Source: UBA8515 sp036170795 | Lineage (GTDB): Bacteria > Patescibacteriota > Minisyncoccia > Phycocordibacterales > UBA9973 | Reading direction: 5' to 3' | DNA: 14,741 nucleotides | Assembly: GCA_036170795.1 (NCBI GenBank) | Contig: JAVHPX010000027.1 | Coordinates: 1-14,741 of the forward strand | Shown here: piece after piece, positions 5,466 through 12,597 of the stretch | How the letters are laid out: each line of letters starts with the position of its first letter | How positions within the stretch are numbered: the first letter of the stretch is position 1 | Program-made: the position numbers and the translations under genes | The notes under the pieces: model-generated | What the model was told of the DNA's origin: nothing | Databases searched by the model: none | The model's input: the letters and a program-made list of their open reading frames with translations, nothing else

Positions 5466-7811
5466 TTATGGTAATGGAGTTTTTGTTGTTTTAGTTGTAG
5501 CTTTAGTAGTATCTACACTAGCAGAAGAATTTACATTAGACAATGAACTAATTGCATCTTTAATATCTTTATTATCTGGAAAGATTTTATTTAATATCTC
5601 ATATTGATCAGACGCCTCTTTTATACGTCCAACTTTCTGATATGATTGCCCTAAGAAATATCTAGCATTAAAATAATTTTGATCAAGTATAACTGCTTTT
5701 TCAAAAGCACTTACTGCTCCATTATAATCAGAATTATTATATCTTAATAATCCAAGCCTAAAAAATATAGTTGAATCATCTGGAGACAATTGACCAGCAC
5801 GTTCAACCTGTCTAATAGCTTCTGCTGTATTACCTTCACTAGTTTCAATCTGAGATAAAAGGAATAACGCATCTGTATAATTTAATTTTAAATCAAGAGC
5901 TTGAGCGATATACTTTCTTGCTTCATCATTATTTTTATTTGTAAATTCAAGAGATGCACGAGAAAGTAATATTGATGGATTACTAGGAGCAAAAGATAAA
6001 GCTTTATCATAAGAACTAACTGCTCTCTCATAACTTTTTTCTTTTTCAACACCCAAAGAAACAAATGAACTATATATATTCCCAATATTTATATAATTAA
6101 GATATTGTTTTGGGTTTTGGTTTATAGCTAAAGATGCAGATTGTTCAGCTAAACCTATTAATTGTTGTAGATTTGATTTTAATATATCTTTTGAAATTGT
6201 ATTATCATTAACAAGCACCATAATTTCTCCTATATAAACTTGAGATAATGTACGATAATAAATATCATTATTATCAAGCAAAATAGCACTAGAAATCATT
6301 TTTTCTGATTTAGAAAGTGATTCTAGTGTACCATTACTTACTGAACCTTTTGAAAAATAAACAATAGAAGTAAATTTCTCAACATATATATATGTTGTAA
6401 AAAGTGTAGTAACCATTAAAACCATAAGTCCAAGAATAGAAAAAAAACTATTACGTGGATCATGTAAAAAAGAAAAATATTTTACTTGTAATGCTTGATT
6501 GTGTACCAAAATACCGACAAGCATACCACTTGAAACAAAAGCTAAAACAATAATAACAATATTAGGTGTATAGAAAATAAGACTTATCCATGAATAAATT
6601 GAAGTTATCAACGTCATCATAATAAAGTAATTTGAAAGACTATTTTGTAAGGCAACTTTAATAGATTTTACAGCCCTTACAAAAAAAGTAAAGAGGAAAA
6701 GGACCCAGGCAACAAGACCAAAAATACCTGTTGTTACTATAAACGTAGAAATAGTACTAAAACCATTAGTAAAATCCACATTCCAAAATATTAGCTGTGC
6801 TATAGACTTAGGTTTCCAAAGAGACCAATCAATAACAAATGTGTTAGGACCAGTACCAAAAAAAGGGTTCTGTTTAATAGCATGTAGTGCAATCTGAGAT
6901 GTTGCAGTGATAGAAGGACGGACATCGATATTGGATACACTAATATATTTAGAAATAAGACTACCAATTGAATTATTACCAACTAAAAAGATAAAACTAA
7001 CAAACACAACGACAAGAGCTACAAAGGGAAACTTTTTATCTTCACCTCCACCATGAATAATTTTAACTCCTGCTTGTTGAATAGAAATACTATAAATAAA
7101 GATAATAGCTGAAAATAATCCAGTTAGAAGCCATATAAATGGTATATTAATTACTATTAAAAATACCATACCAATGATAAGCAAGAAAAATTGCATAAAT
7201 AGAAACAATTTTTTTGATTTCAAAAATTCAATAGTAAAAATTGAAAGAAGCACAATAAGACCAAACAATAAAGCAAAATCATTCCATGTACCAACTAAAT
7301 TGCCAGAAGATATGCCTTGCAAAAGACCAGGAGCAAATCTACCAAAACCAACAAATACATTAAAAAGTTCAAAAATAGCTAATAATATAGCTCCAATAAA
7401 CAATGAAATATAAAAATACCATGTATATTTTTCAACCTGAAAATAAATTGATGATAGAAAGAAAATAATAAACAAAATAATCATAGAACCAAAAGTTCCA
7501 ATTTCAAAACCACTACCAAAAAAAGAAATATATCTTGATGAAGAGAAAAATGATGAAAGTAAGAAAACTAAAGGAATTAAACCTGCGAATAGAATTAATC
7601 TATCACGAGGAAAAGAAAATTTACCTTCACCAAGTCGTGCAATCAACCAAAAAAATAGTGAGAAAGTTACACCTACTGAAACCAAAAATCCTTTACTTGC
7701 ATCAAGTGTTACAGGCACATAAGGAATAAAGAAAAACAAAGACAAAAAAATTGTCCCAATAAGAATTGTGAATGATAATCTATTAAAAAATTCTACAGTT
7801 TTTGATTCCAT
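5466..7811 (-). CDS. O-antigen ligase/polymerase-like membrane protein with C-terminal TPR repeats
   Basis: A 781-residue protein in two parts. Residues 1-475 hold about a dozen membrane spans. A periplasm-facing loop near 285-345 contains NPFFGTGPNTF at 315-325, the motif area typical of the Wzy/WaaL O-antigen ligase superfamily. Residues about 555-750 form tandem TPR-like helices (SYDKALSFAPSNP, AISQVER-type and SAFEKAVILDQNYFNARYFLGQSY blocks), ending in a low-complexity Ser/Thr/Lys tail. Ligase-superfamily enzymes polymerise or transfer glycans from undecaprenyl carriers outside the membrane; the TPRs probably dock a partner. It is followed by murJ, so both handle undecaprenyl-linked substrates. 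No glycosyltransferase cluster is in view, so the substrate is unknown (S-layer or protein glycosylation are possibilities). A promoter-like TATAAT at 7869-7864 lies upstream. Confidence 0.8.
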   Translation of the reverse strand: MESKTVEFFNRLSFTILIGTIFLSLFFFIPYVPVTLDASKGFLVSVGVTFSLFFWLIARLGEGKFSFPRDRLILFAGLIPLVFLLSSFFSSSRYISFFGSGFEIGTFGSMIILFIIFFLSSIYFQVEKYTWYFYISLFIGAILLAIFELFNVFVGFGRFAPGLLQGISSGNLVGTWNDFALLFGLIVLLSIFTIEFLKSKKLFLFMQFFLLIIGMVFLIVINIPFIWLLTGLFSAIIFIYSISIQQAGVKIIHGGGEDKKFPFVALVVVFVSFIFLVGNNSIGSLISKYISVSNIDVRPSITATSQIALHAIKQNPFFGTGPNTFVIDWSLWKPKSIAQLIFWNVDFTNGFSTISTFIVTTGIFGLVAWVLFLFTFFVRAVKSIKVALQNSLSNYFIMMTLITSIYSWISLIFYTPNIVIIVLAFVSSGMLVGILVHNQALQVKYFSFLHDPRNSFFSILGLMVLMVTTLFTTYIYVEKFTSIVYFSKGSVSNGTLESLSKSEKMISSAILLDNNDIYYRTLSQVYIGEIMVLVNDNTISKDILKSNLQQLIGLAEQSASLAINQNPKQYLNYINIGNIYSSFVSLGVEKEKSYERAVSSYDKALSFAPSNPSILLSRASLEFTNKNNDEARKYIAQALDLKLNYTDALFLLSQIETSEGNTAEAIRQVERAGQLSPDDSTIFFRLGLLRYNNSDYNGAVSAFEKAVILDQNYFNARYFLGQSYQKVGRIKEASDQYEILNKIFPDNKDIKDAISSLSNVNSSASVDTTKATTKTTKTPLP

Positions 7812-7927
7812 AATTTTCTTTGATTCGCCGAAGTTTCCTTTAATCTACTTTTATATAAAAGAAATTATAAGAGCGGTTAATAAATAATTACTAATAATAC
7901 TATTATACTTAATATAAGTAAATAATG
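7812..7927 (-). promoter_or_regulatory. AT-rich intergenic region with likely promoter(s) of the ligase-murJ-lepA block
   Basis: The 116-bp gap between leuS and the ligase-like gene contains two minus-strand TATAAT boxes, at 7907-7902 and 7869-7864. Neither has a good -35. The nearer one would give a leader of about 46 nt. No terminator hairpin for leuS is evident, so read-through is possible. Confidence 0.4.
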
Positions 7928-10501
7928 CTAGATGACAATATTCACAATTCGCCCTTTTACATAAATAACACGTTTTATTTCCTTGTCTTTTATCCATGGA
8001 ATAATATCCTTGTCTTTCATGGATAAATCTTTTACATCTTCTTCATTTGCATCATTGCTAATCATTATCTCAGTCCTTACTTTACCATTTACTTGAACAA
8101 CAATTTTTACCATATCATCTATTACCTTCTTCTCATTCCACTTCGGCCATATAGATAAATGAATACTAGTGAATTGTTTTTTATTTTTTGATTCATAATT
8201 ATCAATTCTTATTAATTGTTCCCATATCTCTTCCGTAATATGCGGAGCAAATGGTGCTAAAATTTGTAAAAACATTTTAAAATCTTTCTCGCTAACTATT
8301 TTATCTTTTTCCATTTCATTAACGAGAATCATCATAGAAGAGATGGCTGTGTTGAAATTCATAGACTCTATATCTAGAGTTATCTTTTTAATAGTCTTAT
8401 GAAGAATATTTTCAATATCTTTTGATGAAGATTTTTTGTTTAATCGTAATGATAATCTCCAAATTTTATCCAAGAATCGTCGTGAACCTATAATACTATC
8501 TGTATTCCAAGAAACAGCCTGATCAAATGGTCCCATAAACATCTCATATACTCGTAAAGTATCTGCTCCATATGTTTTTACTGTATCATCTGGATTAATG
8601 ACATTGCCCCATCTTTTACTCATTTTACGTCCGTCGGAAGCAATTATTAAACCTTGATTCTTTAGAGTTTTGAATGGCTCCTTTGTTGGGACAAAACCCA
8701 TATCGTAGAGAAACTTATGCCAGAAACGCGAGTACAATAAATGCCCTGTCGCATGTTCTTGGCCACCTACATACATATCGACATTATCCCAATATTTTAG
8801 TGCTTTTTTACTTGCGAATTCTTTTTCATTCTTTGGATCCATATAACGCAAGAAGTACCAAGAAGATCCAGCCCATCCTGGCATTGTATTTGTCTCGTAT
8901 CCAGCTTTTACCCATGCATTCACACCTGCTAGTGGTGACTCGCCTGTGCCTGTCGGTTCATATGAAGTGACATTTGGCAATTTGAGTGGAAGCTCTTTAT
9001 CCTTAAGTGTAGTTATTATCCCAGTTTTCTTATCACGCTTAAGTGGTATCGGCTCACCCCAGTAACGTTGACGAGCAAATATAGCATCACGCATTTTATA
9101 TTTGGTTATAAATTTTCCATCAACTTCTTTTGTAATTTTAGTACGCGCTTCTTTTGAATCAAGACCGTCAAATTTTCCAGAATCATGTAAAATTCCATCA
9201 TCATGTCTACTATTTACTTGTTCAATAATAACTTCTTTTATAGGTAAATTATATTTCTTCGCAAATTCATAATCACGTTCATCGTGAGCTGGTACTGCCA
9301 TAACTGCTCCTGTACCATAGCCTGCGAGTACATAGTCAGCAACCCACACTGGTACTTCTTCTCCATTTGCAGGGTTTGTAGCTGTAATACCTTTTAATTC
9401 AATACCTGTTTTTTCTTTTTGGTCTAAATTATCTTTCTTTGATCTTTCTTTTGCTTCACGAATATAGACAGATACATCAGCCATATTCTTTGATCGCACG
9501 AGAAACTCGCTGATATTTTCATACTCTGGCGAAATAACAACGTATGTCACTCCAAATAAAGTATCGACACGTGTTGTAAATACTTTTATATTTCTATTAA
9601 TACTTGTTTTAAATTCTATTTCACTTCCTTCACTTTTTCCTATCCAATTTTTTTGAATTTCTTTTATATGTGTAGACCAATTAAGGCCTTCACTATCTGT
9701 AAGTAAACGATCAGCATATGCAGTTATACGCATAAACCATTGACGCATAGAAAGCTTCTCGACTGGATAACCACCACGCTCAGATATAGCTTTACCGTCT
9801 TTATCTTCAACTATCTCATCATTTGCAAGAACTGTGCCAAGCTTTGGACACCAATTCACAAGAGCATAACCCTCATATGCCAAGCGATATTTCATTAGTA
9901 TTCCCTGCTTTTCTACTTCAGTAAACGTATTCCACTCTTTATAAGAAAAAGTTTGTGTGTAGTTTAAATCACAAACTGCATCTATATTTTTGTTTCCACT
10001 TTTTCCAAATAGTTTTATGAGCTCTGTTATTGGTCGAGCCTTATCAGATTTTCTGTCATACCATGAATTATAAATTTTAAGAAAAATCCACTGAGTCCAT
10101 TTATAATAAGCAGGGTCGGTAGTATTTACTTTCCGAGACCAATCATATGAAAGACCAATAACAGAAAGCTGACGCTCAAATGTTTTTACATTTATATCAA
10201 CTGCTTTTCGTGGATGAATCTTGTGCTCTATAGCATACTGCTCTGCTGGTAAACCGAATGCATCATAACCCATAGGATGAAGGACATTATATCCTTGCAT
10301 ACGTTTCATACGAGCATAGACATCAGAGCCTATATAGCCACGAGGATGACCAACATGAAGCCCCGCCCCTGAAGGGTATGGAAACATATCGAGAACATAA
10401 TATTTCTTTTTCTTACTTATAGCTTCAGTATTATAAGTTTTATTTGCATCCCAGTACTTCTGCCATTTTTTTTCAATTTTTATATGATCGTAGTTTTTCA
10501 T
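7928..10501 (-). CDS. leuS: leucyl-tRNA synthetase, with a Bacteroidetes-type insertion
   Basis: A complete class I LeuRS of 857 residues that charges tRNA-Leu. The HIGH-type motif HVGH is at 49-52, in PYPSGAGLHVGHPRGY. The editing domain (about 290-430) includes TRVDTLFG and GTGAVMAVPAHDERD, with the conserved editing Asp near 407. WAGSSWYFLRYMDP (543-556) and the KMSKR loop (626-630) follow, then the anticodon-binding helices with APFAPHITEEIWEQL and a C-terminal domain with VVQVNGKVR. Between the Rossmann strands, residues about 145-208 carry an extra segment starting NSWYDRKSDKARPITEL, which I recognise as the insertion of Bacteroidetes LeuRS. Its ATG overlaps the stop of the upstream membrane protein by 4 bp (ATGA), so the two are likely co-translated. 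Confidence 0.97.
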   Translation of the reverse strand: MKNYDHIKIEKKWQKYWDANKTYNTEAISKKKKYYVLDMFPYPSGAGLHVGHPRGYIGSDVYARMKRMQGYNVLHPMGYDAFGLPAEQYAIEHKIHPRKAVDINVKTFERQLSVIGLSYDWSRKVNTTDPAYYKWTQWIFLKIYNSWYDRKSDKARPITELIKLFGKSGNKNIDAVCDLNYTQTFSYKEWNTFTEVEKQGILMKYRLAYEGYALVNWCPKLGTVLANDEIVEDKDGKAISERGGYPVEKLSMRQWFMRITAYADRLLTDSEGLNWSTHIKEIQKNWIGKSEGSEIEFKTSINRNIKVFTTRVDTLFGVTYVVISPEYENISEFLVRSKNMADVSVYIREAKERSKKDNLDQKEKTGIELKGITATNPANGEEVPVWVADYVLAGYGTGAVMAVPAHDERDYEFAKKYNLPIKEVIIEQVNSRHDDGILHDSGKFDGLDSKEARTKITKEVDGKFITKYKMRDAIFARQRYWGEPIPLKRDKKTGIITTLKDKELPLKLPNVTSYEPTGTGESPLAGVNAWVKAGYETNTMPGWAGSSWYFLRYMDPKNEKEFASKKALKYWDNVDMYVGGQEHATGHLLYSRFWHKFLYDMGFVPTKEPFKTLKNQGLIIASDGRKMSKRWGNVINPDDTVKTYGADTLRVYEMFMGPFDQAVSWNTDSIIGSRRFLDKIWRLSLRLNKKSSSKDIENILHKTIKKITLDIESMNFNTAISSMMILVNEMEKDKIVSEKDFKMFLQILAPFAPHITEEIWEQLIRIDNYESKNKKQFTSIHLSIWPKWNEKKVIDDMVKIVVQVNGKVRTEIMISNDANEEDVKDLSMKDKDIIPWIKDKEIKRVIYVKGRIVNIVI

Positions 10502-11067
10502 TTATTAAATTTCTTTACTGCTAACCAAATAAGCATAATAAGAGCAAGAGCGAGTATAATTACTTTTGCTATATCATCAGCAAGTGACCAATAACGAATT
10601 GATGCAATTATAAGTGAAAGTACTCCACCCCAAGCTAAAGATATTGATAGTATTTGTATAGATAGAAATCCAGCCAAAGTAAGCAATAAAACTCCAAAAA
10701 CAATAAGAGTTATGAAAACTTTCTTTTCATATGAAGCACGTGCTTTTTGATAATTTAATTCATTTGTATAATTGGCATTACAATAACCTTCAACTTTAGT
10801 TTGACCTTTTGCTATAGGATAAGCATTTTCACTCCACTGACCACCGACAGATATACATTTTTCTTTCGTAGTAATATTCTCTATAACTGGTGTTGTAATT
10901 ATAAATTTATCGTATACTGGTTCTTTGTATATTAAAGAAACAGTATAATTAGAAAATAAATTCAAAACAATAACAATTGCTACTATAATTGAAACTTGAA
11001 CAAACTTTGGTGTCTTTTTCTCTGGTAAAGGCACTTGTGTATTAAATAATTTATTTTGTGTATCCAT
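10498..11067 (-). CDS. four-span membrane protein with a two-cysteine outer loop, function unknown
   Basis: The protein has 189 residues. After a polar N-terminus (residues 1-22) a first span lies at about 24-46. A mostly polar segment of about 65 residues follows with Cys at about 70 and 94 (KEKCISVGGQW and VEGYCNANY), well placed for a disulfide outside the membrane. Three closely spaced spans at about 116-138, 141-157 and 165-184 come next, then a basic end. I recognise this as a recurring hypothetical family in Parcubacteria-like genomes but know no function. The stop overlaps the leuS start by 4 bp, so it is the first gene of that transcript. An extended -10 promoter places the transcript start at or next to its ATG. 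Confidence 0.75.
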   Translation of the reverse strand: MDTQNKLFNTQVPLPEKKTPKFVQVSIIVAIVIVLNLFSNYTVSLIYKEPVYDKFIITTPVIENITTKEKCISVGGQWSENAYPIAKGQTKVEGYCNANYTNELNYQKARASYEKKVFITLIVFGVLLLTLAGFLSIQILSISLAWGGVLSLIIASIRYWSLADDIAKVIILALALIMLIWLAVKKFNK

Positions 11068-11075
11068 ATTTATAG

Positions 11076-11084
11076 ATTATACCA
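11076..11084 (-). promoter_or_regulatory. extended -10 promoter of the membrane protein-leuS operon (leaderless)
   Basis: On the minus strand TGGTATAAT is an exact TGnTATAAT. The -10 ends 8 nt before the ATG at 11067, so transcription would start at about the first codon. Confidence 0.65.
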
Positions 11085-11095
11085 GAAAATTGATG

Positions 11096-11101
11096 TATAA
11101 T
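11096..11101 (+). promoter_or_regulatory. -10 box of the DUF1003-like gene
   Basis: TATAAT lies 10 nt upstream of the ATG at 11112, giving a leader of only a few nucleotides. No -35 box is clear at 16-18 bp. It faces away from the promoter at 11076-11084, so both genes are served from a 44-bp gap. Confidence 0.55.
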
Positions 11102-11111
11102 ACACACTATT

Positions 11112-11576
11112 ATGCATGAACTAAAAAAGAAATCTGAAGAGAATTTAGAGAAAGTAGCAATACAGACCACTCGTTGGATTGGATCTACTGGCTCTTTAGT
11201 TATACACACTATACTTTTTCTTGGTTCATTTTTATTATACTTTTTAGGATTTGAATTTGATAAAATATTATTAGTATTAACTACAATCGTTTCACTTGAA
11301 GCTATATATCTTTCAATATTTATACAAATGAGTGTCAATCGACATGCTTATCATCTAAGTGAAGTTGCTCAAGATGTTGAAGAGATCCAAGAAGATGTAG
11401 ATGAAATTCAAAAAGATGTTGAAGAGATCCAAGAAGATGTAGAAGATATTAGTGAAGATGAAGAAAAATCTACGGAATATGAACGTGGTGAAGTAATGCT
11501 TAATCGTATTGAAAATACTCTTAGTAAATTAATCCAAGAAATAGAGGAAATTAAAAAAACTAATAAAAAAGACTGA
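11112..11576 (+). CDS. DUF1003-like two-span membrane protein with C-terminal heptad coiled coil
   Basis: The protein has 154 residues. Two hydrophobic spans at about 29-47 and 51-75 carry the pattern of the DUF1003 family: FLGSFLLYFLGFEFDKILLVLTTIVSLEAIYLSIFIQMSVNR. The Asp after the loop, the S-L-E-A and the closing N-R are the parts I recognise. The remainder is a strongly acidic coiled coil. Residues about 88-115 are four near-identical heptads (VEEIQED, VDEIQKD, VEEIQED, VEDISED) with Val/Ile at the hydrophobic positions. A further helical segment ends in Lys. DUF1003 has no firm biochemical function that I know of. The gene is alone on the plus strand between divergent and convergent neighbours. 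A hairpin terminator overlaps its stop. Confidence 0.75.
   Translation: MHELKKKSEENLEKVAIQTTRWIGSTGSLVIHTILFLGSFLLYFLGFEFDKILLVLTTIVSLEAIYLSIFIQMSVNRHAYHLSEVAQDVEEIQEDVDEIQKDVEEIQEDVEDISEDEEKSTEYERGEVMLNRIENTLSKLIQEIEEIKKTNKKD
11371..11443 (+). repeat. internal 42-bp direct repeat in the coiled-coil coding region
   Basis: 31 bp at 11371-11401 recur exactly at 11413-11443, an offset of 42 bp or two heptads. Nucleotide identity, beyond what the protein needs, suggests a recent in-frame duplication of 14 residues. Confidence 0.8.
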
Positions 11577-11596
11577 TCAATATGGTTAGTCTTTTT
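11565..11596. terminator. bidirectional intrinsic terminator between two convergent genes
   Basis: GACTGATC (11571-11578) pairs with GGTTAGTC (11584-11591) around the loop AATAT, flanked by six A upstream and five T downstream. It therefore works in both directions. It overlaps the stop codon of the plus-strand gene, and its T-run touches the stop of the TsaC-like gene. Confidence 0.8.
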
Positions 11597-12188
11597 AAAT
11601 CTTTACTATACCATTCCGTAACACTACAAGCTTTTCTACTTGTGTAGAAAAACATTTTTTATATTCTACAAGAGTAGAAGGTTTTGATTTGCGAGTTCCA
11701 CCATCTATATATAAATCAACATTATTTTCAAAATACTTTTTTGCTTCCAAAATAGTCACTGCTGGTTTCTTACCTTGAGGATTAGCAGATGGGGCAATAA
11801 GAGGCCCAATGCTTTTGATTAATTGAAATAAATTCCTATTTTTTGGACCAATCATACGAAATGCCATAGTTTTTGTCCCTCTATGTAAATATTTCAATTT
11901 ATTTTTAGTATATGGAAAAACAACACTTACTTTTCCAGGCCAAATATTTTTTAAAAATTTTTTTTGATTATCTGATATTTTAAGACTGAATTTTTCTAAA
12001 TCAGAAAATGATGTAATAAGAATTATACAAGGTTTATGTGAATCACGTCCTTTTATTTTATAAACTTTATCCACTGCTTTTTTATCAAAAGCTCTTGTTA
12101 AAATTCCATACAAAGTATCTGTCGAAGCTACAATAACTCCACTATCTTTTAAAACCTCTTCTCCTTTACACCAATTATTTAATTGCAT
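11595..12188 (-). CDS. TsaC/Sua5/YrdC-type threonylcarbamoyl-AMP synthase
   Basis: A 197-residue single-domain YrdC-fold protein, the short TsaC form without the extra Sua5 domain. It shows ASTDTLYGILTRAFDKKAVDKVYKIKGRD, which holds the T-D-T-x-Y-G motif (about 22-27) and the K-x-R-type substrate loop. It also has WPGKVSVVF in place of the usual PGP-T, and the signature SANPQGKKPA near 133-142. The enzyme makes threonylcarbamoyl-AMP from threonine, bicarbonate and ATP for the t6A modification at position 37 of ANN-decoding tRNAs. Its partners TsaB, TsaD and TsaE are not in this window. Its start overlaps the end of the pterin dehydratase gene by 14 bp, so the two are translationally coupled. 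A bidirectional terminator follows. Confidence 0.9.
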   Translation of the reverse strand: MQLNNWCKGEEVLKDSGVIVASTDTLYGILTRAFDKKAVDKVYKIKGRDSHKPCIILITSFSDLEKFSLKISDNQKKFLKNIWPGKVSVVFPYTKNKLKYLHRGTKTMAFRMIGPKNRNLFQLIKSIGPLIAPSANPQGKKPAVTILEAKKYFENNVDLYIDGGTRKSKPSTLVEYKKCFSTQVEKLVVLRNGIVKI

Positions 12189-12507
12189 TTATTTTTGTAG
12201 CAACAATAAAATCATTCTGTGATAATCCTCCTATGGCATGAGTTGAGAGATTTATTTCTACGAATTTATAATCAACTAGATGAATATCAGGATGATGACC
12301 TTGGCTCTCAGCAATAATTCCTACTTTATTTACAAAAGAAAGAGCTGTAGAAAAATCCTTAAATTCAAATTTCTTTGATATATGTTTTATGTTTTTAGAT
12401 AATACCCAATCATTAACATGAAAATTAACCATTGCCTCAGCATCAGCTTTTGTCATTGGTTTTACTTCACCTTCGCATGGTATACAATTTTGATCAAATA
12501 GATTCAT
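12175..12507 (-). CDS. 4a-hydroxytetrahydrobiopterin dehydratase (PCD/DCoH family)
   Basis: The protein has 110 residues from the chosen start. It begins MNLFDQNCIPCEGEVKPM, the usual C-x-x-C-E-G opening, and carries the fold's conserved core. FEFKDFSTALSFVNKVG is followed by ESQGHHPDI with the catalytic His-His, and by LSTHAIGGLSQNDFIVA with the third His and the typical end. The known reaction is dehydration of 4a-hydroxytetrahydrobiopterin; many bacteria use such proteins in molybdopterin or unknown roles. No aromatic amino acid hydroxylase is in view, so the substrate is open. The frame is open back to 12543, but a consensus promoter (TTGTCA-17-TATTAT) lies inside that extension, so translation from 12507 is far more likely. 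It overlaps the TsaC-like gene by 14 bp. Confidence 0.93.
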   Translation of the reverse strand: MNLFDQNCIPCEGEVKPMTKADAEAMVNFHVNDWVLSKNIKHISKKFEFKDFSTALSFVNKVGIIAESQGHHPDIHLVDYKFVEINLSTHAIGGLSQNDFIVATKINAIK

Positions 12508-12514
12508 ATAACAT

Positions 12515-12543
12515 ATAATACGACAAAAATCGTAGTTTGACAA
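12515..12543 (-). promoter_or_regulatory. sigma-70 type promoter of the dehydratase-TsaC pair (leaderless)
   Basis: On the minus strand TTGTCA (12543-12538), then exactly 17 bp, then TATTAT (12520-12515), then 7 nt to the ATG at 12507. Five of six -35 bases match TTGACA and five of six -10 bases match TATAAT. This is the best two-box promoter in the window. Confidence 0.75.
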
Positions 12544-12584
12544 TATATTTATATGTAGTAGTATTAAAAAAAATATCTAAACCT

Positions 12585-12590
12585 TAAAAT
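12585..12590 (+). promoter_or_regulatory. putative -10 box of the sigma factor gene
   Basis: TAAAAT ends 7 nt before the ATG at 12598, the same spacing as in the leaderless promoters nearby. No convincing -35 box is present, so support is from spacing and base match only. Confidence 0.4.
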
Positions 12591-12597
12591 TCTAAAT

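Noticed and set aside
8674..8970. 98-codon open frame on the plus strand
   Set aside because: It lies wholly antisense to the conserved middle of leuS and looks like no protein family; a shadow frame.
11051..11338. 95-codon open frame on the minus strand
   Set aside because: It is antisense to the DUF1003-like membrane spans and runs through both divergent promoters.
12508..12543. N-terminal extension of the pterin dehydratase (start at 12543)
   Set aside because: These codons contain a near-consensus -35/-10 promoter, and family members start near the C-x-x-C-E-G segment.
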